Assembly (NCBI RefSeq): GCF_022539505.1
Contig: NC_061510.1
Location: 226,198,043-226,262,042, forward strand
Direction of reading: 5' to 3'
DNA length: 64,000 nucleotides
Source of the DNA: Lolium rigidum
Taxonomy: Eukaryota; Streptophyta; Magnoliopsida; Poales; Poaceae
Positions 54,167 through 64,000 of this stretch are shown here, piece after piece. Within the stretch, counting starts at the first letter, position 1; each line of letters opens with the position of its first letter. The notes under the pieces are model-generated. The model saw only the letters and a list, made by a program, of their open reading frames with translations. It was not told the origin of the DNA and did not search any database. The translations under genes and the position numbers were made by a program.

Positions 54167-56633
54167 TGTAAACACCCGGATTTTTAAGTCTAGATGCCCC
54201 ATTATATCATACATCGCAATCCCAGGAAGATTGTTTTTGCGAGACATAATAGTAAGTAGTTCAGAGTCATCATTTATTACAACACATACTTGTCTTACAA
54301 CAACGGATCACATGATCCAATATTACACAAATAGATTGTTCAACATCACAAATAAGTAGCGGAAGCATAGTAGTAGTGGACTATCTATTCCACAGGCAAC
54401 GCTTGACGTTAGAAGACGATCCTAGTTATCATAGACGTCCTGTTGTCCGTCATCCTGATACTGTTGCTCCTCTTCAAAGTCTGGAATTTGAATAGCTAGG
54501 GAAAAGCCATGAGTACTTTAAAGTACTCGCAAACTAATACTAAGGTAAAAACATATTAAGTGTAGAAAGGGGTACTAAGCTCTAGGTTTATTTGCATAAA
54601 GCCAAGTTTCAATTTGATAAACATTTAGTAAACCTTATCATTGGCTAGACTAACTCATGTGGGAACATTAGTGTCATTCCCACAAATCATTTGTGATCCA
54701 AGTCAAATCACCTTTCAAATTCATCATTCCTTTTTAAGATTAAAAATTCTGATAACGGAACAGTATGGCCTTTCCAATCGTCCATAACCGCGGACACGGC
54801 TATTCGAATAGGTTTAACACTCTGCAGAGGTTGTACTCTTGTGCCACAACTTTTGATTACATCCGTCGAGGATAACCCCGAATCATCGTAACTCAGTACG
54901 CGGATCATCAACCTTAACCTTTCACTTATATGTCCTAGTATAGGCACCTCTCCCCATGAGCTTGGCCTCCCGGTGAAAACCAACTGTTAACCCGGGAACC
55001 GCACAGTGGCTTGGGTCGTACATTCACCTCATATTCACATCATTTCTCATATACGGAGGCAGCCTCGGCGTAACCCCTATGATGCTTGTTTAGAGGGAAC
55101 CCATACTAAAATACATAAGTTTCTAGTTAAGCCCTACCCATAATCAGGTATTGTGGGGGTACTTGTATAATTGGAAGGGTATCGCATTCAAACCCATATC
55201 AGTTTTATATCAAAAATCACCATCTTCTCTTGGTCACATTCACCTTCAAAAATCATTCAATGAAATGACTCATCATTCCAAGGTTTCAAATTCATTTCAA
55301 AGTCACATGTTCCCATCTAGAGTAGTCAAATTTTATTTGATTAGCACTAGCAACTATTTCATGAGGGGTACTATCTAGCTTTGAGTGTTTCTAAGCTATC
55401 CTTGAATCTTGTTCTACTCTATACCAAGTGAATCGTAAATCAAAAGTACTTTGAAGTAAATAAGCAAAAATAATTGCAAGGTAAAAAAACATGGGATAGG
55501 TAATACATAAAATTAAAGGGGTGATGGTGCCTTGCTCTTGTAGAGCTTTGCATCATGGTGGTTAGCAAGAGTATTAGCTTGCCTTGGTGGGGATAGGAGT
55601 CAAAGTTTTCCTCCTCCTCTTGAGAGTAGCTTCCCTCCTCCACGTACTCCTCGTTACTAGCGTCTATATACGAATACGAGTACCAATCACCACACAATTA
55701 CTTGCATGCTAGACTAAAACACACAAGAGGGTTCACACACTTAATTCTAACATCACATCCATCATGGCATGGTGAATTACTTGGTTGGTTCTTATTTAAG
55801 GGAAAATAATTTCCTCCCATTAAGTATTTATTTGATTTGCTACATTAAATCTTTAGAGAAAATAATTTCCTCTCATTAAATCCTATCAATATTTAATCTT
55901 CACACATAATAGTAAGGTATGTAATATAAGTTGACCAAGGTCAACATTCCACATCTATTATATGGGAGTATAATTTAAATGAAGTGTTATACTTCACACA
56001 ATTTAATACCACCATTTAAATGTATTAAAATCTCTAAGTAATACAAATCAGAGGTTCATTAGCCTAGGGTCATTCCCTCTGGTTGGATTACTTAGGATCA
56101 AGATTTAAATGAGAGAGTAGCTCTCATACTATTTATAAGATTTGAATTCCCTATTTTAAATGCACTAGAAATGGCTATTTAACCATTATTTTGATCCAGT
56201 ACATGATCATGCAAACAACTTGGCTATATTATTGCATAAACAATTAAAGAACATCAATTGTGATTTATGAGAGTTGGAATCAACTCAAAATCAATTTTGG
56301 TTGAAATTTAAATTAAGTTTCAAGTTGAAAAAGTCCCTAACTTGTTATTTTTAGCATTTTAGTTATACTACGAATTTGGAGATGGGACCAGTGGCATTGG
56401 ATAGATAATTTCGTTGGCCTTCCAACGGTATAAAGTTTGCTAGATTTGGTTTGGTAGATTTCAAACTATTCAAATTTGAAGTTGGCATCAGTAAGCATTT
56501 GCAATTAAACGAATTAAACGAAATTTGAACTAACTGGGCCACGCGGGAAAAGCCTACGGGACCAAGATTTAAACGAAACGTTACGGCCCAGCAACGCGCC
56601 GTGCGAGTGGGCCGTCTGACGAGGTGGGAACCA
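54167..56633 (-). repeat. 5' LTR of the chromodomain Gypsy element, truncated by gap
   Basis: It matches 45063-47523 at about 98% by eye, starting TGTAAACACCCGG. It stops at GGTGGGAACCA where the N run begins, so about 1.8 kb of LTR is missing. Confidence 0.9.
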
Positions 56634-56733
56634 NNNNNNNNNNNNNNNNNNNNNNNNNNNNNNNNNNNNNNNNNNNNNNNNNNNNNNNNNNNNNNNNNNN
56701 NNNNNNNNNNNNNNNNNNNNNNNNNNNNNNNNN
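56634..56733. other. assembly gap, 100 N
   Basis: Exactly 100 N, the usual placeholder for a gap of unknown size. The missing sequence includes at least the remaining LTR and probably the hAT fossil beyond it. Sequence on the far side belongs to another element. Confidence 0.98.
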
Positions 56734-57907
56734 TAAAGAACGACTTCACTGTGACAGCACCCATAGATAGGTATGACATTGTGGTATCCTCCTCTGAATA
56801 ATTCACTTGAATCAACTTGGCACATGCTCACGCATGCATATGACTGAACAAAAATCAATTAAGCCTCGATGATTTACTTTACCTCAGAGTTCTTGTATCA
56901 CTTTTATGCCTCCATTAATTTATTTTGTCGCAAGCATGATTATGACAGTTACTGCTCTCTTGATTGTCGCTTCCTAGTCTATTGCTAGCCTTCACTTGTA
57001 CTGAGCGGGAACGCTGCTCGTGCTTCCAAACCCCTGAAAACCAAGTTATTCCAGAGTGTCCACCATAAATACCTATGCATGGCATTTCAAACCATTCCAA
57101 GTAAATTCTCATGTGCTACCTTTAAACCTTCAAAATACTTCTCAATTTGTGTTGATGTTTTATAGCTCATGAGGAAGTATGTGGTGTTTATCTTTCAATC
57201 TTGTCATTTACTCCTGGCAGACTTTCATAATGGACTAGTGGCACATCCGCTTATCCAATAATTTTGCAAAAAGAGCTGGCAACGAGGTTCCCTGCCCCAA
57301 TTAATCAACTTTCATTAATAATTCTCTTCACATGTTTTGCCCTGATTTATCAGTAAGCAACTTAAATTGCAAATAGACACTCCTCCATGGTATGTGATTG
57401 ATGGAAGGCACCCGAGGATTCAATTAGCCATGGCTTGTGTAAGCAAAGGTTGGGGGGAGTGTCATCCATAATGAAACTAAAATATATGTGTAAACAAAAG
57501 AGAAGAGGGATGATTTACCTTGCTTGTAGAGATAACGTCCTTCATGGGAGCCGCTCTTGAAAGTCTGGTTGACGAGGTAGTTAGAGTACCCACTATCATT
57601 CGTTGACAACAACAAACACCTCTCAAAATAATTTTACTCCTGTTTTACAAATGAAAAGCTCTAGCACATGTTAATCCCTACTTCCCTCTGCGAAGGGTCA
57701 ATCTTTTACTTTTACATTGAGTCTCCATCCTTTCTTTGAGCACCTTCTTGAGAGCACAACTGTCATTCTTAGTATAATATGCTTGTCCCAAAATGTGATT
57801 AACTGTGGTATATCTTTGATGCTTTTATCTTTGATAATCTCTACTTCCAGTCTTTCCATGAACTTCAAAGGTGCCCGAGCATTTATGTTTTGCTGTACAA
57901 ATACGGG
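56734..57907 (+). repeat. 3' internal part of a second retroelement
   Basis: No coding sequence. Blocks such as AAAAGCTCTAGCACA, TTTACTTTTA(C/T)(A/G)TTGAGTC and CATTCCAA(A)GTAAATT...GTGCTACCTTTAAA have diverged counterparts in the same order at about 61760-62535 of the next element. I read it as the 3' non-coding internal part of a related Gypsy element, lost on the left at the gap and cut on the right by the insertion at 57908. Confidence 0.55.
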
Positions 57908-59509
57908 TGATACGTCTCCGACGTATCGATAATTTCTTATGTTCCATGCCACATTATTGATGATATCTACATGTTTTATGCACACTTTATGTCATATTCG
58001 TGCATTTTCTGGAACTAACCTATTAACAAGATGCCGAAGAGCCAATTGTTGTTTTCTGCTGTTTTTGGTTTCAGAAATCCTAGTAACGAAATATTCTCGG
58101 AATTGGACGAAATCAACGCCCAGGGTCCTATTTTGCCACGAAGCTTCCAGAAGACCAAAGAGGAGTCGAAGTGGGGCCACGAGGCGCCGCCACACTAGGG
58201 CGGCGCGGCCCAGGCCCCGGCCGCGCCGACCTGTGGTGTGGGGCCCTCGTGTGGCCCCCGCGTTGCCCTTCCGCCTACTTAAAGCCTCCGTCGCGAAACC
58301 CCCGGTGCCGAGAGCCACGATACGGAAAACCTTACTGAGACGCCGCCGCCGCCAATCCCATCTCGGGGGATTCTGGAGATCTCCTCCGGCACCCCGCCGG
58401 AGAGGGGATTCATCTCCCGGAGGACTCTTCACCGCCATGGTCGCCTCCGGAGTGATGAGTGAGTAGTTCACCCCTGGACTATGGGTCCATAGCAGTAGCT
58501 AGATGGTTGTCTTCTCCCCATTGTGCTTCATTGTTGGATCTTGCGAGCTGCCTAACATGATCAAGATCATCTATCTGTAATACTATATGTTGTGTTTGTC
58601 GGGATCCGATGGATAGAGAATACTATGTTATGTTAATTATCAAGTTATTACCTATGTGTTGTTTATGATCTTGCATGCTCTCCGTTATTAGTAGAGGCTC
58701 TGGCCAAGTTTTTGCTCTTAACTCCAAGAGGGAGTATTTATGCTCGATAGTGGGTTCATGCCTCCATTGATATCTTGATATCTGGGATAGTGACAGAAAG
58801 TTCTAAGGTTGTGGATGTGCTGTTGCCACTAGGGATAAAACATTGATGCTATGTCTAAGGATGTAGTTGTTGATTACATTACGCACCATACTTAATGCAA
58901 TTGTCTGTTGTTTTGCAACTTAATACTGGAAGGGGTTCGGATGATAACCTCGAAGGTGGACATTTTAGGCATAGATGCATGTTGGATGGCGGTCTATGTA
59001 CTTTGTCGTAATGCCCAATTAAATCTCACTATATTTATCATGACATGTATGTGCATTGTTATGCCCTCTCTATTTGTCAATTGCCCGACTGTAATTTGTT
59101 CACCCAACATGCTTTTATCTTATGGGAGAGACACCTCTAGTGAACTGTGGACCCCGGTCCATTCTTTTATACTGAAATACAAATCTGCTGCAATACTTGT
59201 GTTACTGTTTTCTTGCAAACAATCATCTTCCACACAATACGGTTAATCCTTTGTTACAGCAAGCCGGTGAGATAGACAACCTCACTGTTTCGTTGGGGCA
59301 AAGTACTTTGGTTGTGTTGTTCAGGTTCCACGTTGGCGCCGGAATCTGGTGTTGCGCCGCACTACATCCCGCCGACATCAACCTTCAACGTGCTTCTTGA
59401 CTCCTACTGGTTCGATTAAACCTTGGTTTCTAACTGAGGGAAACTTGCCGCTGTGCGCATCACACCTTCCTCTTGGGGTTCCCAACGGACTTGTCAGCTA
59501 CACGCATCA
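57908..59509 (+). repeat. 5' LTR of the pol-less Gypsy element
   Basis: Begins TGATACGTCTCC and ends CAGCTACACGCATCA, followed by the Gypsy leader. The GC-rich part 58160-58460 is open on both strands and is repeated in the second LTR, so its frames are not genes. Confidence 0.88.
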
Positions 59510-59745
59510 AGCAAATTTCTCGGCGCCGTTGCCGGGGAGATCAAGACACGCCGCAAGGGGAGTCTCCACTTCCCAATCTCTTTACTTTGTTTTTGTCTTG
59601 CTTTATTTTATTTACTACTTTGTTTGCTGCATTATATCAAAACACAAAAAAAATTAGTTGCTAGCTTTACTTTATTTACTATCTTGTTTGCTATATCAAA
59701 AACACAAAAAAATTAGTTACTTGCATTTTCTTAACTTATTTCATC

Positions 59746-60387
59746 ATGTTTCCTTTTAATTTTACCACAAAAGACATATTGGTAGGACGTGGGTCTATAG
59801 TTGGGAGAAACAATATAGAAGAATTTTTCAATCATGTTAGTACCGTTGAAGATTTTGAAGATAGACACTTGGTAGAACTTGCTCCTACTTATGAAATTGC
59901 TGCTGCTGCTTTAGTTCGCATGTTGGAAACTAAATTTTTTAATCTCAATCCTATAATCCAACACATGTTTCTTACACTCGGTGATATGGAAGAGGGGGAA
60001 AGAAAGATTTTGTTTTAGAAACCCTTCTTAGAGAATTTGGTGGTCTAGCAAGAGAGGCTAGAAAGGTCTTTGCTAAATTTAATATGCTTGGTTCTCATAC
60101 TAATTTTGTTGGTCTCCTTGAAAAGATGGACATGGATAGAATAAGGTACACTAATAATATTAATGATGGTGGGGAGATCAAAGCACCAATACCATGTAAA
60201 CTCCTAGCTATGAATGATGCACTAGAAAATAACTATGCTTGGCTTGTTCCCGAAAATTTGTTCGATGAGAGTAGCAAGCCCAAGACTAATGAAAAGGGAG
60301 ACGCTGAAACTTATGTATCCAATATACTATGCTTGGTTGAGAAAACTCCAAACCCCGCTGTAGATGCACCACCCTTTGATAATACTT
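59746..60387 (+). pseudogene. gag-like protein of the pol-less Gypsy element
   Basis: The frame at 59746-60018 starts MFPFNFTTKDILVGRGSIVG and has AAAALVRMLETKFFNLNP. A one-base shift at the AGAAAG run near 60003 moves the reading to the next frame, with LETLLREFGGLAREARKVF, FVGLLEKMDMDRIR and NNYAWLVPENLFDES, ending PPFDNT at 60387. Together about 210 residues, mostly helical, with no zinc knuckle and no usual gag core motif. It is the only product of the element and lies where gag belongs. Function is inferred from position only. Confidence 0.55.
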
Positions 60388-62969
60388 GATACACACTTTC
60401 GCGCCTAGCTGAAAGGCGTTAAAGAAAAGCGCTTATGGGAGACAACCCATGTTTTTACTACAGTATTTTTGTTTTATATTTGAGTCTTGGAAGTTGTTTA
60501 CTACTGTAGCAAACTCTCCTTATCTTAGTTTTGAGTTTTGTTGTGCCAAGTAAATTCTTTGATAGTAAAGTGAATACTAGATTTGGATTACTGCGCAGAA
60601 ACAGATTTCTTTGCTGTCACGAATCTGGGTCTAAGTCTCTGTAGGTAACTCAGAAAATTAAGCCAATTTACGTGAGTGATCCTCAGATATGTACGCAACT
60701 TTCACTCAATTTGGGCATTTTCATTTGAGCAAGTCTGGTGCCTCAATAAAATCCATCTTTACGGACTGTTCTGTTTTGACAGATTCTGCCTTTTATTTCA
60801 CATTGCCTCTTTTGCTATGTTGGATGAATTTCTTTGATCCATTAATGTCCAGTAGCTTTATGCAATGTCCGGAAGTGTTAAGGATGATTGTGTCACCTCT
60901 GAACATGTTAATTTTTATTGTCCACTAACCCTCTAATGAGTTGTTTCGAGTTTGGTGTGGAGGAAGTTTTCAAGGATCAAGAGAGGAGTATGATACAATA
61001 TGATCAAGGAGAGTGAAAGCTCTAAGCTTGGGGATGCCCCGGTGGTTCACCCCTGCATATTCTAAGAAGACTCAAGCGTCTAAGCTTGGGGATGCCCAAG
61101 GCATCCCCTTCTTCATCGACAACATTATCAGGTTCCTCCCCTGAAACTATATTTTTATTCGGCCACATCTTATGTACTTTGCTTGGAGCGTCGGTTTGTT
61201 TTTGTTTTTAGTTTTGTTTGAATAAAATGGATCCTAGCATTCACTGTATGGGAGAGAGACACGCTCCGCTGTAGCATATGGACAAGTATGTCCTTAGGCT
61301 TTACTCATAGTATTCATGGCGAAGTTTCTTCTTCGTTAAATTGTTATATGGTTGGAATTGGAAAATGCTACATGTAGTAATTCTAAAATGTCTTGGATAA
61401 TACTTGGCAATTGTTGTGCTCATGTTTAAGCTCTTGCATCATATGTTTTTCACCCATTAATGAAGAAACACTTAGAGCTTGCTAATTTGGTTTGCATATT
61501 TGGTTTCTCTAGAGTCTAGATAATATCTAGTATTGAGTTTTGAACAACAAGGAAGACGGTGTAGAGTTTTATAATGTTTACAATATGTCTTTTATGTGAG
61601 TTTTGCTGCACCATTCATCCTTGTGTTTGTTTCAAATAACCTTGCTATCCTAAACCTTGTATCGAGAGGGAATACTTCTCATGCATCCAAAATCCTTGTG
61701 CCAACCACTATGCCATTTGTGTCCACCATACCTACCTACTACATGGTATTTATCCGCCATTCCAAAGTAAATTGCTTGAGTGCTACCTTTAAAATTTCAT
61801 CATTCTCCTTTGCAATATATAGCTCATGGGACAAATAGCTTAAAAACTATTGTGGTATTGAATATGTACTTATGCACTTTATCTCTTATTAAGTTGCTTG
61901 TTGTGCGATAACCATGTTTCTGGGGACGCCATCAACTATTCTTTGTTGAATATCATGTGAGTTGCTATGCATGTCCGTCTTGTCTGAAGTAAGAGAGATC
62001 TACCACTTTAATGTTTGGAGCATGCATATTGTTAGAGAAGAACATTGGGCCGCTAACTAAAGCCATGATTCATGGTGGAAGTTTCAGTTTTGGACATATA
62101 TCCTCAATCTCATATGAGAATAATAATTGTTGCCACATGCTTATGCATTAAAGAGGAGTCCATTATCTCGTTGTCCATGTTGTCCCGGTATGGATGTCTA
62201 AGTTGAGAATAATCAAAAGCGAGAAATCCAAAATGCGAGCTTTCTCCTTAGACCTTTGTACAGGCGGCATGGAGGTACCCCATTGTGACACTTGGTTAAA
62301 ACATGTGTATTGCGATGATCCGGTAGTCCAAGCTAATTAGGACAAGGTGCGGGCACTATTAGTATACTATGCATGAGGCTTGCAACTTGTAGGATATAAT
62401 TTACATAACTCATATGCTTTATTACTACCGTTGACAAAATTGTTTCATGTTTTCAAATAAAAGCTCTAGCACAAATATAGCAATCGATGCTTTCCTCTTT
62501 GAAGGACCATTCTTTTTACTTTTATGTTGAGTCAGTTCACCTATCTCTCTCCACCTCAAGAAGCAAACACTTGTGTGAACTGTGCATTGATTCCTACATA
62601 CTTGCATATTGCACTTGTAATATTACTCTATGTTGATAATTATCCATGAGATATACATGTTACAAGTTGAAAGCAACCGCTGAAACTTAATCTTCCTTTG
62701 TGTTGCTTCAATACCTTTACTTTGATTTATTGCTTTATGAGTTAACTCTTATGCAAGACTTGTTGATGCTTGTCTTGAAGTACTATTCATGAAAAGTTTT
62801 TGCTTTATGATTCACTTGTTTACTCATGTCATTACCATTGTTTTGATCGCTACATTCATTACATATGTTTACAAATAGTATGATCAAGGTTATGATGGCA
62901 TGTCACTTCAGAAATTATCTTTGTTATCGTTTTACCTGCTCGGGACGAGCAGAACTAAACTCGGGGATG
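60388..62969 (+). other. long non-coding internal region and polypurine tract
   Basis: About 2.6 kb without a convincing frame. A repeated phrase (T)CTAAGCTTGGGGATGCCC occurs at about 61021 and 61078. The region ends with AACTCGGGGATGC before the LTR at 62970. In an autonomous relative this part would follow pol; its size suggests structural RNA roles or old sequence kept for packaging. Confidence 0.6.
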
Positions 62970-64000
62970 CTGATACGTCTCCGACCTATCGATAATTTCT
63001 TATGTTCCATGCCACATTATTGATGATATCTACATGTTTTATGCACACTTTATGTCATATTCGTGCATTTTCTGGAACTAACCTATTAACAAGATGCCGA
63101 AGAGCCGGCTTGTTGTTTTCTCGCTGTTTTTGGTTTCAGAAATCCTAGTAACGAAATATTCTTGGAATTGGACGAAATCAACGCCCGGGGTCCTATTTTG
63201 CCACGAAGCTTCCGGAAGACCGAAGAGGAGTCGAAGTGGGGCCACGAGGCGCCGCCACACTAGGGCGGCGCGGCCCGGGCCCTGGCCGCGCCGGCCTGTG
63301 GTGTGGGGCCCTCGTGTGGCCCCCGCGTTGCCCTTCCGCCTACTTAAAGCCTCCGTCGCGAAACCCCCAGTACCGAGAGCCACGATACGGAAAACCTTAC
63401 TGAGACGCCGCCGCCGCCAATCCCATCTCGGGGGATTCTGGAGATCTCCTCCGGCACCCTGCCGGAGAGGGGATTCATCTCCCGGAGGACTCTTCACCGC
63501 CATGGTCGCCTCCGGAGTGATGAGTGAGCAGTTCACCCCTGGACTATGGGTCCATAGCAGTAGCTAGATGGTTGTCTTCTCCTCATTGTGCTTCATTGTT
63601 GGATCTTGTGAGCTGCCTAACATGATCAAAATCATCTATCTGTAATACTATATGTTGTGTTTGTCGGGATCCGATGGATAGAGAATACTATGTTATGTTA
63701 ATTATCAAGTTATTACCTATGTGTTGTTTATGATCTTGCATGCTCTCCGTTATTAGTAGAGGCTCTGGCCAAGTTTTTGCTCTTAACTCCAAGAGGGAGT
63801 ATTTATGCTCGATAGTGGGTTCATGCCTCCATTGATATCCGGGACGGTGGATGAAAGTTCTAAGGTTGTGGATGTGCTTGTTGCCACTAGGGATAAAATA
63901 TTGATGCTATGTCTAAGGATGTAGTTGTTGATTACATTACGCACCATACTTAATGCAATTGTCTGTTGTTTTGCAACTTAATACTGGAAGGGGTTCGGAT
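62970..64000 (+). repeat. 3' LTR of the pol-less Gypsy element, cut by window end
   Basis: Matches 57908-58940 with roughly 2-3% difference by eye, including small indels such as CCAATTG versus CCGGCTTG near 63107. About 570 bp of the LTR lie beyond the window. Confidence 0.9.

Larger units (their letters stand above)
45063..56633 (-). mobile_element. chromodomain Gypsy (Tekay/Del-type) retrotransposon, cut by gap
   Basis: The LTR at 45063-49358 (4,296 bp) and the partial LTR at 54167-56633 flank a minus-strand gag-pol. The PBS next to the high LTR reads TTGGTATCAGAGCCATTG on minus (54141-54163 region), matching initiator Met-tRNA. The polypurine tract AAGGGGGAAGGG (minus) is next to the low LTR. 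Integrase ends in a chromodomain, which places it among chromoviruses; long TGTAACA-type LTRs fit the Tekay clade. By eye the LTRs differ by about 2%, older than Gypsy-1 and -2. The target duplication cannot be checked because the far end is lost in the gap. Confidence 0.85.
57908..64000 (+). mobile_element. Gypsy-type LTR element without pol, right end outside window
   Basis: LTR 57908-59509 (1,602 bp), then the leader TTTCTCGGCGCCGTTGCCGG (59516 onward), an internal region of 3,460 bp (59510-62969), the polypurine tract AACTCGGGGATGC and a second LTR from 62970. The only coding content is a gag-like frame at 59746-60387. With no protease, RT or integrase it must depend on proteins from relatives. 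The LTR start TGATACGTCTCCGACG and the internal AAGCTTGGGGATGCCC blocks are typical of very abundant Triticeae Gypsy families; I do not assign a name. The left duplication would be ACGGG (57903-57907). Confidence 0.85.

Noticed and set aside
57939..58471. 159- and 175-residue frames on both strands
   Set aside because: Inside a Gypsy LTR, repeated at 63078-63567 with the second LTR; Arg/Pro/Gly composition follows base content.
1..64000. tRNA, rRNA or microRNA genes
   Set aside because: I saw no cloverleaf with A and B boxes, no rRNA sequence and no convincing long hairpin precursor; short hairpins found are parts of repeats.

Overview
The window is repeat DNA from a large grass genome, most likely a Triticeae species (wheat, barley, rye or Aegilops group). 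This is inferred from the element types: En/Spm (CACTA) elements with TNP2 transposase, Tat-lineage Gypsy elements carrying antisense genes, a chromodomain Gypsy element with 4.3 kb LTRs, and a Gypsy element whose 1.6 kb LTR starts TGATACGTCTCC. I see no host gene, tRNA or rRNA. One run of 100 N (56634-56733) marks an assembly gap.

Layout. 1-6266: old, decayed sequence with a probable solo LTR (about 230-641), a gag scrap (about 1705-1844), and an ancient Gypsy element (5' LTR 1845-4403, gag/protease remnant 4938-6126). Two small DNA elements sit in the latter: a 936-bp hAT-like element at 2593-3528 and a 159-bp MITE at 5279-5437. 6267-45062: a hAT transposase fossil on the minus strand, split by a CACTA transposon (7795-44752, 3-bp duplication TGT). 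The CACTA element (about 9.6 kb without insertions, genes on minus) is itself split in its terminal repeats by Gypsy-1 (17192-44575, duplication ACCGG). Gypsy-1 is split inside its reverse transcriptase by Gypsy-2 (25637-40023, duplication GTCGG). Every junction is exact to the base, and at the CACTA and Gypsy-2 junctions the interrupted reading frame resumes once the insert and one duplication copy are removed. 45063-56633: a chromodomain Gypsy element on minus, inserted in the hAT fossil, with one full 4,296-bp LTR and a second cut by the gap. 56734-57907: 3' part of another retroelement. 57908-64000: a Gypsy element with a 1.6 kb LTR, only a short gag-like frame and no pol, with its second LTR running off the window.

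How the parts work together. Gypsy-1 and Gypsy-2 have gag-protease-RT-RNase H-integrase on the minus strand. Between pol and the 3' LTR each has a multi-exon gene on the plus strand, with its own TATA box, a Transposase_28-like N-terminal domain, a low-complexity linker, a coiled coil and a helical or acidic C-terminus. These antisense genes, the repeat arrays around them that reuse the elements' polypurine-tract motif, and the CACTA gene joining a Transposase_24-type region to a Ulp1-like cysteine protease are the most interesting contents. Reading frames are broken by many one-base shifts, several in homopolymers, although the Gypsy-1 and Gypsy-2 LTR pairs are about 99% identical. Either assembly indel errors or recent decay could explain this. 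Family names rest on motif recognition, not on database searches.
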